Assembly (NCBI GenBank): GCA_938008555.1
Contig: CALLKE010000142.1
Coordinates: 1-28,972 of the forward strand
Reading direction: 5' to 3'
From: an uncultured Pedobacter sp.
Lineage (GTDB): Bacteria; Bacteroidota; Bacteroidia; Sphingobacteriales; Sphingobacteriaceae
DNA length: 28,972 bases
The translations under genes and the position numbers were made by a program. The number at the start of each line of letters is the position of its first letter. The stretch's first letter is position 1. Shown here one piece after another: positions 8,359 through 15,687 of the stretch. The notes under the pieces were generated by a model that did not search any database, had not been told where the DNA came from, and saw nothing but the letters and a program-made list of their open reading frames with translations.

Positions 8359-9645
8359 ATGAAATTTGAAAAAAAAACACTAAAAGATTATTTATCGGAG
8401 TCGACAACAGATCTCAACGAGAAGGCAAATGAGTTTTATCAGCACAGGAATTATCTATTTGATAATAAACACATGCATTATAAACGAATTGCCTTGAATG
8501 GTTCTCGTCCAGTTAGAGAAGTGTATGATATGTATACGAAACAAGTTCGGCATATGATCTACTTAGCTTCTAATGATTATTTAAACTTAGCGACACATCC
8601 CAAAGTAGTTGAAGCTGGCCAGAAAGCACTTTTAAAATATGGTGCGGGTGCGGGTAGCGTTCCTCTTTTAGGAGGCTCGATCGATATTCATGAAAAACTA
8701 GAGAAAAGAGTTGCTGAGTTTAAAGGACAGGAAGCAGCGATTATCTTCACATCTGGTTTTGGTGCCAATAATGGAGTACTTTCTTCATTACTAGGAAAAA
8801 ATGATTTAGCCATTTTAGATATGCTTGCACATGCCAGTATTATTGATGGCTGTAAGGGTACCAATACAAAGTTTTTCCTTCATAATGATTTAGATTCTCT
8901 CGAGAAAATTCTTAAAACGACTCAAGGAAGGTATAATAATGTGCTGATCGCTGTTGACGGAGTATATTCCATGGATGGAGATATTGCTCCTTTAGATAAA
9001 CTACATGAATTGGCCAAAAGATACAAGGCTTACTTATATGTAGACGAAGCGCATGCTTCTGGAGTAATTGGTGCTAATGGACGAGGTACACCCGAATACT
9101 TTGGTCTCGAAGGCCAAATAGATTTTGTAGCCGGAACCTTTTCAAAAGCGTTGGGTGGTGTAGGTGGTTTTGTAGCAACAACCAAAGAGCTCGCTTTTAT
9201 GCTCAATTTCTTTTCCAGGCCCTATATGTTTTCTACAGGTATGACTCCCCAAGTAGCTGCTTCGATGATCGCTTCTATTGATGTTATTGAGCAGGAGCCA
9301 GAAAGGAGGGAAAAATTATGGAGCAACATTCATCATTTTAAAAAAGGACTCAATAGTTTAGGATTTACATTAGAAAATTGTGAAACAGCTATCTTTCCCT
9401 TAATCATAGGAGATGACTATAAAGTGAAGGAGGCAGTAAGAATGCTTCATGAAATGGATGTGTATGTAAATCCTGTTTCCTATCCAGCCGTGTCATTAAA
9501 AAAATCGAGAATCCGGATGAGCCTGATGTCAGAACATACGCATGCGCATTTGGATGAAGTGTTAAACAAGCTGGAATATGTGAGTGATAAGCTGAAAATA
9601 AATAGAAATGAATCAGAAACAGTTGCACGTGAAAAATGCTTATAA
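8359..9645 (+). CDS. Alpha-oxoamine synthase (SPT/KBL/BioF family, PLP-dependent)
   Basis: PLP enzyme that condenses an amino acid with an acyl thioester, releasing CO2 to give an alpha-aminoketone. Family members make 3-ketosphinganine (from serine), KAPA (alanine), 2-amino-3-ketobutyrate (glycine) and the capnine precursor (cysteate). The 428-residue product has an N-terminal extension of about 45 residues compared with BioF. Visible motifs: YLASNDYLNLA (68-78), His158 in AHASIIDG (stacks on PLP in the family), DEAH at 229-232, and the PLP lysine K263 in GTFSKALGGVGGF. The usual GSR of serine palmitoyltransferases is GSVPLLGG here (99-106), so the substrate cannot be read from similarity. 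With an acyl carrier protein and a reductase in the same run of genes, an acyl-ACP rather than acyl-CoA donor is plausible. Sphingoid or sulfonolipid base formation are alternatives; I do not assign spt. Confidence 0.88.
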   Translation: MKFEKKTLKDYLSESTTDLNEKANEFYQHRNYLFDNKHMHYKRIALNGSRPVREVYDMYTKQVRHMIYLASNDYLNLATHPKVVEAGQKALLKYGAGAGSVPLLGGSIDIHEKLEKRVAEFKGQEAAIIFTSGFGANNGVLSSLLGKNDLAILDMLAHASIIDGCKGTNTKFFLHNDLDSLEKILKTTQGRYNNVLIAVDGVYSMDGDIAPLDKLHELAKRYKAYLYVDEAHASGVIGANGRGTPEYFGLEGQIDFVAGTFSKALGGVGGFVATTKELAFMLNFFSRPYMFSTGMTPQVAASMIASIDVIEQEPERREKLWSNIHHFKKGLNSLGFTLENCETAIFPLIIGDDYKVKEAVRMLHEMDVYVNPVSYPAVSLKKSRIRMSLMSEHTHAHLDEVLNKLEYVSDKLKINRNESETVAREKCL

Positions 9646-9704
9646 GCCTTATATGAAGAGAAACTTACTTTAATTCCACCCTAGCCATTAAATAATTTAG
9701 AAAG

Positions 9705-11006
9705 ATGCACAACGACAACTCCAATCGTCAGGCCTTATCGTTTACACGAGAGCAATCGACATTTAAACGCAAGGCAGATAAGCTAGTGAAAGAATACATT
9801 GCTCCTAATGCTGAAAAAACTGATCGTGAGGGCCAATTTCCAACTGAGAATATTCGGCAATTAGGCAAGGAAGGTCTTTTGGGGCTAGGCATCAGAAAAG
9901 AATTTGGAGGCGTTGGTGGCGATCCCTTGGCAACTACTTTGGTTATTGAAAGTATTGCCAAGGGATGTGCATCTACTGCGATGTCTTATTTGATGCATAT
10001 TTCTACTATTCCTCTTTTCAATGCATTGGTTAATGAGCAGCAAGTAGATGCTTTTTTAAAACCAATTGTTGAAGGTGAATGGCTTGGTGCTCTTGCTATG
10101 AGCGAACCTACAACAGGATCTCGCTTGTGGCATATGGAAAGCTATGCAGAACAAGATGGGGATTTCTTTACGATGGATTCGTTTAAATCCTTTGCTACAA
10201 GTAGTGGATATGCTAATTTTTACATTTTACCTGTTCGTACAGATAAGCATAGTAAGGCGAATGAATTAAGTGTTTTTTTAGTCGATGGTAAAGACCCCAA
10301 CATAAACCTGATTGGCAAATGGGATGCGATGGGATTACGAGGGAATTCAAGTACTCCGGTACATTTTAAAAATTGTCGGGTTCCAAGCTTCAATAGGTTG
10401 GGTAAACCAAACTGTGGATTTTCCATGCTGATGGCATACACACTTCCTATCTATTTTATTGGCTTATCGGCTGTTTACTTGGGGATTGCACAAAGTGCAT
10501 ATGATGCAGCAGTAGCAAAGGTGAAACAAAGGAGCTATTCGGATACTAGGAATACAGCAAGCGATATAGAAACTATTCAGCGTTATGTAGGTGAGATGAA
10601 GACGAAGCTCTCTATCTTGCGCGAGTCCATTTACAAAGGTGCACGATTAACCACTGAGATCAATAATGTGTTTAATGAACTCAGTCGAGCAGACTTGTTG
10701 ACTCAGCTGCTTGATAAAGCACAGAATGACAAGTTCTTTGTTGAGATTGCTCTTTTAAAAATAGCAGCCTGTGAAGCTTCTCAATTTGTGGTCGACAAAG
10801 CTTTACAAATATCAGGTGGACAAGGCTATAAACGTGGTAATATCGTGGAGCGTTGTTACAGGGATGCACGGGCAGGAGCATTAATGGGTCCCTCTAATGA
10901 TATTCTGAAGGTCATTATTGGAAAAAGAGAACTGGGACTTTCTTATCCTTGGGAGGAAACAAAACAACAGACGTTTAGTGAAGCAAATTTATCCATCACA
11001 ACATAA
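9705..11006 (+). CDS. Acyl-CoA dehydrogenase family protein, atypical active site
   Basis: FAD-dependent fold of the acyl-CoA dehydrogenase superfamily, normally introducing an alpha-beta double bond into acyl thioesters. The 433-residue product shows the FAD/substrate motif MSEPTTGS at 132-139, the middle-domain segment MGLRGNSSTPVHFKN, and the C-terminal GGQGY (371-375) and ERCYRDAR (382-389). The segment that in medium-chain enzymes carries the catalytic Glu (YEGT) reads LMGPSND here, with Met394 at the Glu position. The alternative Glu position used by isovaleryl- and long-chain enzymes appears to hold Tyr250. It may therefore act by another route or on a carrier-bound intermediate. It starts 59 bases after the oxoamine synthase and ends 13 bases before the SCP2-like gene, so it is probably in one transcript with them. 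Confidence 0.86.
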   Translation: MHNDNSNRQALSFTREQSTFKRKADKLVKEYIAPNAEKTDREGQFPTENIRQLGKEGLLGLGIRKEFGGVGGDPLATTLVIESIAKGCASTAMSYLMHISTIPLFNALVNEQQVDAFLKPIVEGEWLGALAMSEPTTGSRLWHMESYAEQDGDFFTMDSFKSFATSSGYANFYILPVRTDKHSKANELSVFLVDGKDPNINLIGKWDAMGLRGNSSTPVHFKNCRVPSFNRLGKPNCGFSMLMAYTLPIYFIGLSAVYLGIAQSAYDAAVAKVKQRSYSDTRNTASDIETIQRYVGEMKTKLSILRESIYKGARLTTEINNVFNELSRADLLTQLLDKAQNDKFFVEIALLKIAACEASQFVVDKALQISGGQGYKRGNIVERCYRDARAGALMGPSNDILKVIIGKRELGLSYPWEETKQQTFSEANLSITT

Positions 11007-11019
11007 ATCGATAAATCCT

Positions 11020-11370
11020 ATGAGCGAATTATTACTTAGTCTTCAATCATTTCAGTCGGAAGTAAATAAAAATGATGGTGTCAAAAAATTGACGAAAAAC
11101 TGGAATCCAAGGATGATTATTCAATCGTCTAACTCGGAGGAGGTTTATACATTAGCCATTCAAGAAAGTGCCATCTCTGAAATTATAGCTGGCGAAGTTG
11201 CCTCAGCGCACGAAATTCGCATTGAAGGTGATGCTGAAATACTGAGAGATGTATTTAACGGTAAAACAAATCCCGCAGAAGCCGTACTAAATGGGGAAAT
11301 AGCAGTATACGGTGAACAAAGCGATCAGATTAAATTAGATGCGATTTCATTAGTTATCTGGGGATTATGA
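11020..11370 (+). CDS. SCP2-like sterol/lipid carrier domain protein
   Basis: A stand-alone 116-residue SCP-2-like protein. This fold binds acyl chains or other lipids in a hydrophobic tunnel. The C-terminal half matches the family pattern: HEIRIEGDAEILRDVFNGK, then NPAEAVLNGEIAVYG. I chose ATG 11020 because it lies 13 bases after the dehydrogenase stop and gives the normal compact length. A longer in-frame start at 10918 would overlap the dehydrogenase gene by 89 bases and add a segment unlike the family. In this cluster it may present or shuttle a long-chain intermediate. No signal peptide, so cytoplasmic. Fold call good; ligand unknown. Confidence 0.8.
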   Translation: MSELLLSLQSFQSEVNKNDGVKKLTKNWNPRMIIQSSNSEEVYTLAIQESAISEIIAGEVASAHEIRIEGDAEILRDVFNGKTNPAEAVLNGEIAVYGEQSDQIKLDAISLVIWGL

Positions 11371-11511
11371 TGAGTACTTCGCCAAACAAAGTTGAAGGAA
11401 ATAAAAGATTGCTTCTATCTTCATGATGTTTGGAATTGCTTAGAACTATTAGAACTAACTATAAGATGAGCTAACAAAATCAAATTATAAATACTTTTTA
11501 CTTAGCCCAAT

Positions 11512-12873
11512 ATGAAAGGAATTAAAGAAGTACTTTTTTACCTGACTGTTTGTGTTGGGGTGGCGATTTCTAGTACCTCATTCACCATTATAGCTGGGCT
11601 GAATGAGATGATGAGTGGAGGATGGATTCTGCTATCAATTTTAGTGGGAGGAGCATTGTGCTTTGGAGTAGCTCGCCTGCTTTCAGAACTAGCCAGTATA
11701 TATCCTTCAGCTCCTGGTATTCGAACGTATCTGCTACGTGGATTTACCAATAAAATCTCTCTATTTTTTGTTTTTGTATACATCATCTTTGTCGTCTTTA
11801 TTGGTAGCGTTGAGAGTTACATGTTCGCTTTAGTGGTTCAATCCGTTTTCCCATCTATTCCCATTATCGCTACCATGCTCATACTAATTGCAGCAATAGT
11901 TTCTGTCAATTGTGTGGGATTAGAGCTGCCTCGAAATATTCAGATTGTGGCCACATTTTTGCTTATCATAGGCATTTTAGCTTTTGGGGCAATGGGTATT
12001 ATTCATTCTAAAGCACCATTAGCAGTTGTTGAATCATTTAGAAACGCGAATCAAGCTTGGCTTTTTCCGGCGTCCATTGGGTTTTCCATCTTTTTATTTA
12101 TGGGCTTTGAGTGGGCTACTTCTTTAGGACTTAGCTCAAAAGCATATCTAAAAAAAATACCCCGGTCCATGCAGTCTGCGATTGTGGTTAATACAGTGGT
12201 TTATATTATTTTTTGTTGGGGATTAAGTTTGAGCATCTCTCAGAAAGTAATAGCAGATAGTAGGACTCCTCATGTGTTACTAGCTCAATTTCAATTAGGT
12301 CATTTGGGCTTGTATGTCGGGCTTTTAGTTTCCTTTGTAGCGATTGTAGGAACGTTTAATGCGGGTGTAATGGGAGGTGCAAGATTTATATATATTGTCG
12401 CTCGAGAAGGACATCTGCCACCATTTGCAGCTAAGATTTCTCTAAAATATGGATCACCTATTGGGGCTGTTATTTTGCTGTGTGGTTTGGTGCTAGTGAG
12501 TTCCGTGACTGTTTACTGGTATAGACTTGAAATTGTATTTGCACTCATTAGCTCATCTATAATCTGTTTTATTTATGCGGCTTTGGTACTTTCTCTTTTG
12601 AGAATTAAGTCTGCAAGCAATAAGCCAAAGATTAATTATGAATCAAAAATGCCAATCTGGACTCATTGGGCGCTTGTTGTTGTTTTATCCATCTTCGGAA
12701 TATTGACTCTCTTTTCTATCCCAGAGGTCGTTACTCTGGTGTTACTAGGAATAGGGTCAATTTTTATATTTGCACAGGTGGCGGCAGTGTGGTCTTTAAA
12801 GTTTAAGGAGAGAAATAAGCTTAAAAAAGAAGAAGGAAAGGTAGAATCAGCTTCACTGCCCATTACTACTTGA
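11512..12873 (+). CDS. APC-family amino acid permease-like transporter
   Basis: A 453-residue integral membrane protein with about 12 hydrophobic segments and a basic, charged C-terminal tail. The N-terminal segment with SSTSFTIIAGLNEMMSGGW, the FMGFEWATSLGLSS region near residue 200 and GGARFIYIVAREGHLPPFAA near residue 290 follow the pattern of the amino acid-polyamine-organocation superfamily. The substrate cannot be read from sequence. Being placed between biosynthetic genes, it could import the amino acid used by the oxoamine synthase or export the product. It starts 141 bases after the SCP2-like gene without a visible terminator between them, and the dehydrogenase/reductase gene follows 37 bases later. 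Confidence 0.82.
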   Translation: MKGIKEVLFYLTVCVGVAISSTSFTIIAGLNEMMSGGWILLSILVGGALCFGVARLLSELASIYPSAPGIRTYLLRGFTNKISLFFVFVYIIFVVFIGSVESYMFALVVQSVFPSIPIIATMLILIAAIVSVNCVGLELPRNIQIVATFLLIIGILAFGAMGIIHSKAPLAVVESFRNANQAWLFPASIGFSIFLFMGFEWATSLGLSSKAYLKKIPRSMQSAIVVNTVVYIIFCWGLSLSISQKVIADSRTPHVLLAQFQLGHLGLYVGLLVSFVAIVGTFNAGVMGGARFIYIVAREGHLPPFAAKISLKYGSPIGAVILLCGLVLVSSVTVYWYRLEIVFALISSSIICFIYAALVLSLLRIKSASNKPKINYESKMPIWTHWALVVVLSIFGILTLFSIPEVVTLVLLGIGSIFIFAQVAAVWSLKFKERNKLKKEEGKVESASLPITT

Positions 12874-12910
12874 AGTAGTTTGTTCTTTTCAAAATCATAA
12901 CTGAAAACCT

Positions 12911-13714
12911 ATGAAAACAGTATTAATTACAGGAGCCTCTTCAGGTATAGGGAAAGCAACGGCCATCAAACTACATGAAAAAGGATGGAAGGTTTATGGC
13001 ACATCTCGGTCTATTAAGCAAGACCAGTTTCCTTTCTCAGTGATGGAAATGGATATCACTGATCAGGAAAGCATCAAGCGTGGTGTGGATAAAGTTTTAA
13101 CAAACGAGGGGAAGATAGATGCTTTAATTAATTGTGCAGGATATGGGATTGCTGGAGCCTTTGAAGAAACGTTGATAGGTGAGGCTAAAGCCATGTTCAA
13201 TACCAATTTTTTTGGATCGGTGTCAATCACGCAAGAAGTTTTAAAATTAATGCGGGCAAAAAAATCAGGCACCATCGTCAATATAAGTTCGATAGGGGGA
13301 TTGATGGGCTTGCCTTTTCAAAGCTTTTACAGTGCTACGAAATATGCCATAGAAGGGGTAAGTGAAGCTTTATCGATGGAGCTGGCTCCTTGGAATATCA
13401 AGGTGATCGTGATCCAACCTGGAGATGTTTCTTCTGAGTTTACTCAAAATAGGATGCTGACTAAAGGTACTGGAACATCCAGTGAGTATAAAAATCAATT
13501 TCAGAAAACGCTCAGAACAATAGAAACGGACGAAAAAACTGGAATTAGCGTCGAAAAAGTAGCTGAAAAAATAGCATATAGTTTAAATACGAGGTCGCCT
13601 AGATTTAGATACATCCCAAGCTCAGCAGAGCAACGTTTAGCAGTAACCTTAAAAAAAATGGTTCCCTTTTCTATTTTTAGGAAACTATTGAAAAACCATT
13701 ACCAAATTGGATAA
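12911..13714 (+). CDS. Short-chain dehydrogenase/reductase (classical SDR)
   Basis: NAD(P)-dependent oxidoreductase of 267 residues, normal for classical SDRs. Visible motifs: TGASSGIG cofactor loop at 7-14, Arg33 after the second strand (TSRS), which suggests NADPH preference, NCAG at 74-77, Ser127 (NISSIGG), and the catalytic YSATK (Tyr140, Lys144). The closest general type is the 17-beta-hydroxysteroid/retinol dehydrogenase-like group, which also contains 3-ketosphinganine reductases. Beside an oxoamine synthase, the natural reading is reduction of the aminoketone to an amino alcohol, but this is inferred from context. It is followed 14 bases later by the acyl carrier protein gene. Confidence 0.88.
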   Translation: MKTVLITGASSGIGKATAIKLHEKGWKVYGTSRSIKQDQFPFSVMEMDITDQESIKRGVDKVLTNEGKIDALINCAGYGIAGAFEETLIGEAKAMFNTNFFGSVSITQEVLKLMRAKKSGTIVNISSIGGLMGLPFQSFYSATKYAIEGVSEALSMELAPWNIKVIVIQPGDVSSEFTQNRMLTKGTGTSSEYKNQFQKTLRTIETDEKTGISVEKVAEKIAYSLNTRSPRFRYIPSSAEQRLAVTLKKMVPFSIFRKLLKNHYQIG

Positions 13715-13728
13715 CTCAATATTTACGT

Positions 13729-13971
13729 ATGGATATAAAAAGCAGAATATTAGGTCATTTCTCAAGCAGAGCTGATTTCAATATCAGCGATATTGATGAA
13801 AATCAAGATTTGTTGGAAAGCGGACTATTAGATTCCCTGCAACTGGTTGATTTCATCGCATGGTTAGAAAATGAGACTCAGCAACCAGTCGATTTAGACC
13901 ACCTAGTCAATAATGATAAGATCACGCTAAAATCGGCTGCAGCTTATTTGGCCAAGTACAGACCAATATGA
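13729..13971 (+). CDS. Stand-alone acyl carrier protein
   Basis: An 80-residue carrier protein that would hold an acyl group on a phosphopantetheine arm. The attachment site is Ser36 in LLESGLLDSLQLVDF, with the Asp-Ser-Leu core. The following helix (AWLENE) is acidic as expected for partner docking. It is not the housekeeping AcpP, which is normally placed next to fabF and has a different, highly conserved DSLD/TVE core. It is the last gene of the cluster, 14 bases after the SDR. In some bacteria, for example Caulobacter, serine palmitoyltransferase works with a dedicated ACP encoded nearby, which supports the link to the oxoamine synthase here. Confidence 0.87.
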   Translation: MDIKSRILGHFSSRADFNISDIDENQDLLESGLLDSLQLVDFIAWLENETQQPVDLDHLVNNDKITLKSAAAYLAKYRPI

Positions 13972-13990
13972 TCCTGTTTGTTTAATTCGC

Positions 13991-13998
13991 TACATTTG
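13991..13998 (+). promoter_or_regulatory. -7 box (TACATTTG) of mnmE
   Basis: Exact match to TAnnTTTG, 37 bases before the ATG at 14036 and just after the ACP stop. The predicted transcript would begin near 14005, which argues against the TTG at 14006 as the start codon. Confidence 0.5.
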
Positions 13999-14035
13999 GC
14001 CCAATTTGTTAAACCCATTTATAGCGTCTAGGTAC

Positions 14036-15424
14036 ATGTCTCAGTTATCAAACTCCATCAGTAATTCATCTACAGATACCATCGTGGCTTTGGCTACGCC
14101 GAATGGGATGGGTGCAATTGGAGTTATTCGTTTGTCTGGGCCCGAATCAATTACGATTGCTAATGCTGTTTTTGGTGGAAAAGATTTGACTAAACAAGCG
14201 TCACATACTATTCATTTTGGCACGATACGCGATGGAAAAATCATACTAGATGAGGTATTGGTCTCCTTGTTTATAGCTCCGCATTCGTACACAAAAGAAG
14301 ATGTGGTCGAACTATCTACTCATGGCTCTCCTTTTATTATCGAAACCATCATCAAGTTATTGGTAAAAAAAGGTGCACGTGTAGCAAAACCAGGAGAATT
14401 TACTTTGCGTGCCTTTTTGAATGGGCAGCTCGATTTATCACAAGCAGAAGCAGTAGCGGATTTGATTGCATCTAATTCGCAAGCCTCGCATCAGGTGGCG
14501 ATGCAGCAAATGCGAGGCGGTTTTTCTTCTGAGCTACAGAGTCTTCGGGATCAACTCATTCATTTTGCATCAATGATTGAATTGGAGCTCGATTTTTCTG
14601 AAGAAGATGTAGAATTTGCCAACCGAGACGATCTAAAGAATCTGATTTATCGAATCAACCACATTATTCATCGTTTGATGCAATCATTTGAACAAGGGAA
14701 TGTGATGAAAAATGGAGTTCCTGTGGTGATTGCTGGAAAACCCAATGTTGGAAAATCTACACTTTTAAATGCTTTGTTAAATGAAGATAGAGCCATTGTA
14801 TCCGAAATTGCAGGCACCACACGTGACACAATTGAAGATGAGATGACTATTTCTGGTATCAAATTTCGATTTATTGATACCGCTGGAATTAGAGATACTG
14901 AAGATACTGTCGAAGCTCTGGGCGTATTGCGTACGCATGAGAAGATGAAGCAAGCTAAGTTGATTATTTACTTATTCGATCCATCGCAAAGTGCTGAAGA
15001 TGTAAAGGAACAATTAGCTCAAATCAGATTATTGAATATCCCATACATCACCCTATTGAACAAGCAAGATTTAATGAGGCACGATCTAAGCTCTCAGTTT
15101 AGCAATGATGATTTTTATTTCATATCGGCTAAAAACAAAGAAGGGATTGATAGTCTCAAGGTTGAAATCCTACACAAGCTGAATTTGCATCAAATTAGTA
15201 CGGATGATGTAATCGTGAGCAATATTCGCCATTTGGAAGCTCTCCAAAAAACAAAAGAATCACTCGGTCTAGTACTTCAAGGAATTGATAGTTCCATTGT
15301 TACCTCTGACTTCTTGGCTGTTGATATCAAACAGGCACTTCACTACTTGGGAGAAATTACAGGAACTGTGACCACTGACGATCTGCTGGAAAATATATTT
15401 TCCAAGTTTTGTATCGGAAAGTGA
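14036..15424 (+). CDS. mnmE: MnmE, tRNA wobble-uridine modification GTPase
   Basis: GTPase that with MnmG forms cmnm5 groups on U34 of several tRNAs. From ATG 14036 the product is 462 residues, normal for the family. The N-terminal tetrahydrofolate-binding domain starts at TIVALATPNGMGAIGVIRLSG. The G domain has GKPNVGKS from residue 234, the IAGTTRDTIED switch, DTAG and NKQD. The C-terminal CIGK (459-462) supplies the invariant Cys, so the gene is full length. A TTG ten codons upstream is rejected as start because it coincides with the predicted transcription start. The 3' end of mnmE is a known integration site for genomic islands (SGI1 family), relevant because accessory genes begin right after it. 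Confidence 0.97.
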   Translation: MSQLSNSISNSSTDTIVALATPNGMGAIGVIRLSGPESITIANAVFGGKDLTKQASHTIHFGTIRDGKIILDEVLVSLFIAPHSYTKEDVVELSTHGSPFIIETIIKLLVKKGARVAKPGEFTLRAFLNGQLDLSQAEAVADLIASNSQASHQVAMQQMRGGFSSELQSLRDQLIHFASMIELELDFSEEDVEFANRDDLKNLIYRINHIIHRLMQSFEQGNVMKNGVPVVIAGKPNVGKSTLLNALLNEDRAIVSEIAGTTRDTIEDEMTISGIKFRFIDTAGIRDTEDTVEALGVLRTHEKMKQAKLIIYLFDPSQSAEDVKEQLAQIRLLNIPYITLLNKQDLMRHDLSSQFSNDDFYFISAKNKEGIDSLKVEILHKLNLHQISTDDVIVSNIRHLEALQKTKESLGLVLQGIDSSIVTSDFLAVDIKQALHYLGEITGTVTTDDLLENIFSKFCIGK

Positions 15425-15556
15425 TCTTTTCGCTTTTGAAATTAATTCGTTCTCATCAGTATACCCTGTCTGTCCGTAGCGTACGCGAAGCATTACGTTG
15501 TGGATTCCTGACGGCCACTTCTCATGCAGCCCCTACTTTTCAATTCGTAAAATTGG

Positions 15557-15576
15557 ACCCGATGTGTATCGGGTTT
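15557..15576 (+). terminator. Perfect hairpin downstream of mnmE
   Basis: ACCCGAT-GTGT-ATCGGGT is a perfect seven-base stem with a four-base loop, about 135 bases after the mnmE stop. A T-rich but not pure T tract follows (TTAAGAGAATTTTAAA). It could be a terminator for mnmE or part of a recombination site. Confidence 0.4.
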
Positions 15577-15628
15577 AAGAGAATTTTAAACTCATAATTT
15601 CTTTACAAAGTACTTTTTCGACTGCATC

Positions 15629-15636
15629 TACGTTTG
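15629..15636 (+). promoter_or_regulatory. -7 box (TACGTTTG) upstream of the double-glycine leader gene
   Basis: Exact TAnnTTTG match, 51 bases before ATG 15688. No clear -33 TTTG. It suggests that the accessory gene has its own promoter rather than reading through from mnmE. Confidence 0.45.
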
Positions 15637-15687
15637 ATCCGTGTTTCCAATTAACGGGGTCAATTTATTAGCGCACAACGAAACGTG

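Larger units (their letters stand above)
15425..15687 (+). other. Intergenic region between mnmE and the double-glycine leader gene
   Basis: 263 bases without a supported gene. It contains the palindrome GCGTACGC (about 15478-15486), a perfect hairpin (7-base arms) near 15558-15575, and a -7 box at 15629-15636. A short in-frame stretch running across the mnmE end resembles no family I recognise. It marks the junction between housekeeping and accessory DNA. Confidence 0.5.

Noticed and set aside
8359..9645. Direct assignment as serine palmitoyltransferase or BioF
   Set aside because: PLP and fold motifs are shared by the whole family and the GSR loop differs; no biotin genes and no clear SPT signature are present.
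10918..11019. Longer N-terminus for the SCP2-like protein
   Set aside because: It would overlap the dehydrogenase gene by 89 bases and add sequence unlike the SCP2 fold; ATG 11020 fits operon spacing.
14006..14035. Upstream TTG start for mnmE
   Set aside because: The TTG coincides with the predicted transcription start from the TACATTTG box, and the ATG at 14036 gives the normal family length.
15409..15597. Short frame overlapping the end of mnmE
   Set aside because: It overlaps mnmE by 16 bases in another frame, resembles no family and has no ribosome-binding sequence; treated as non-coding.
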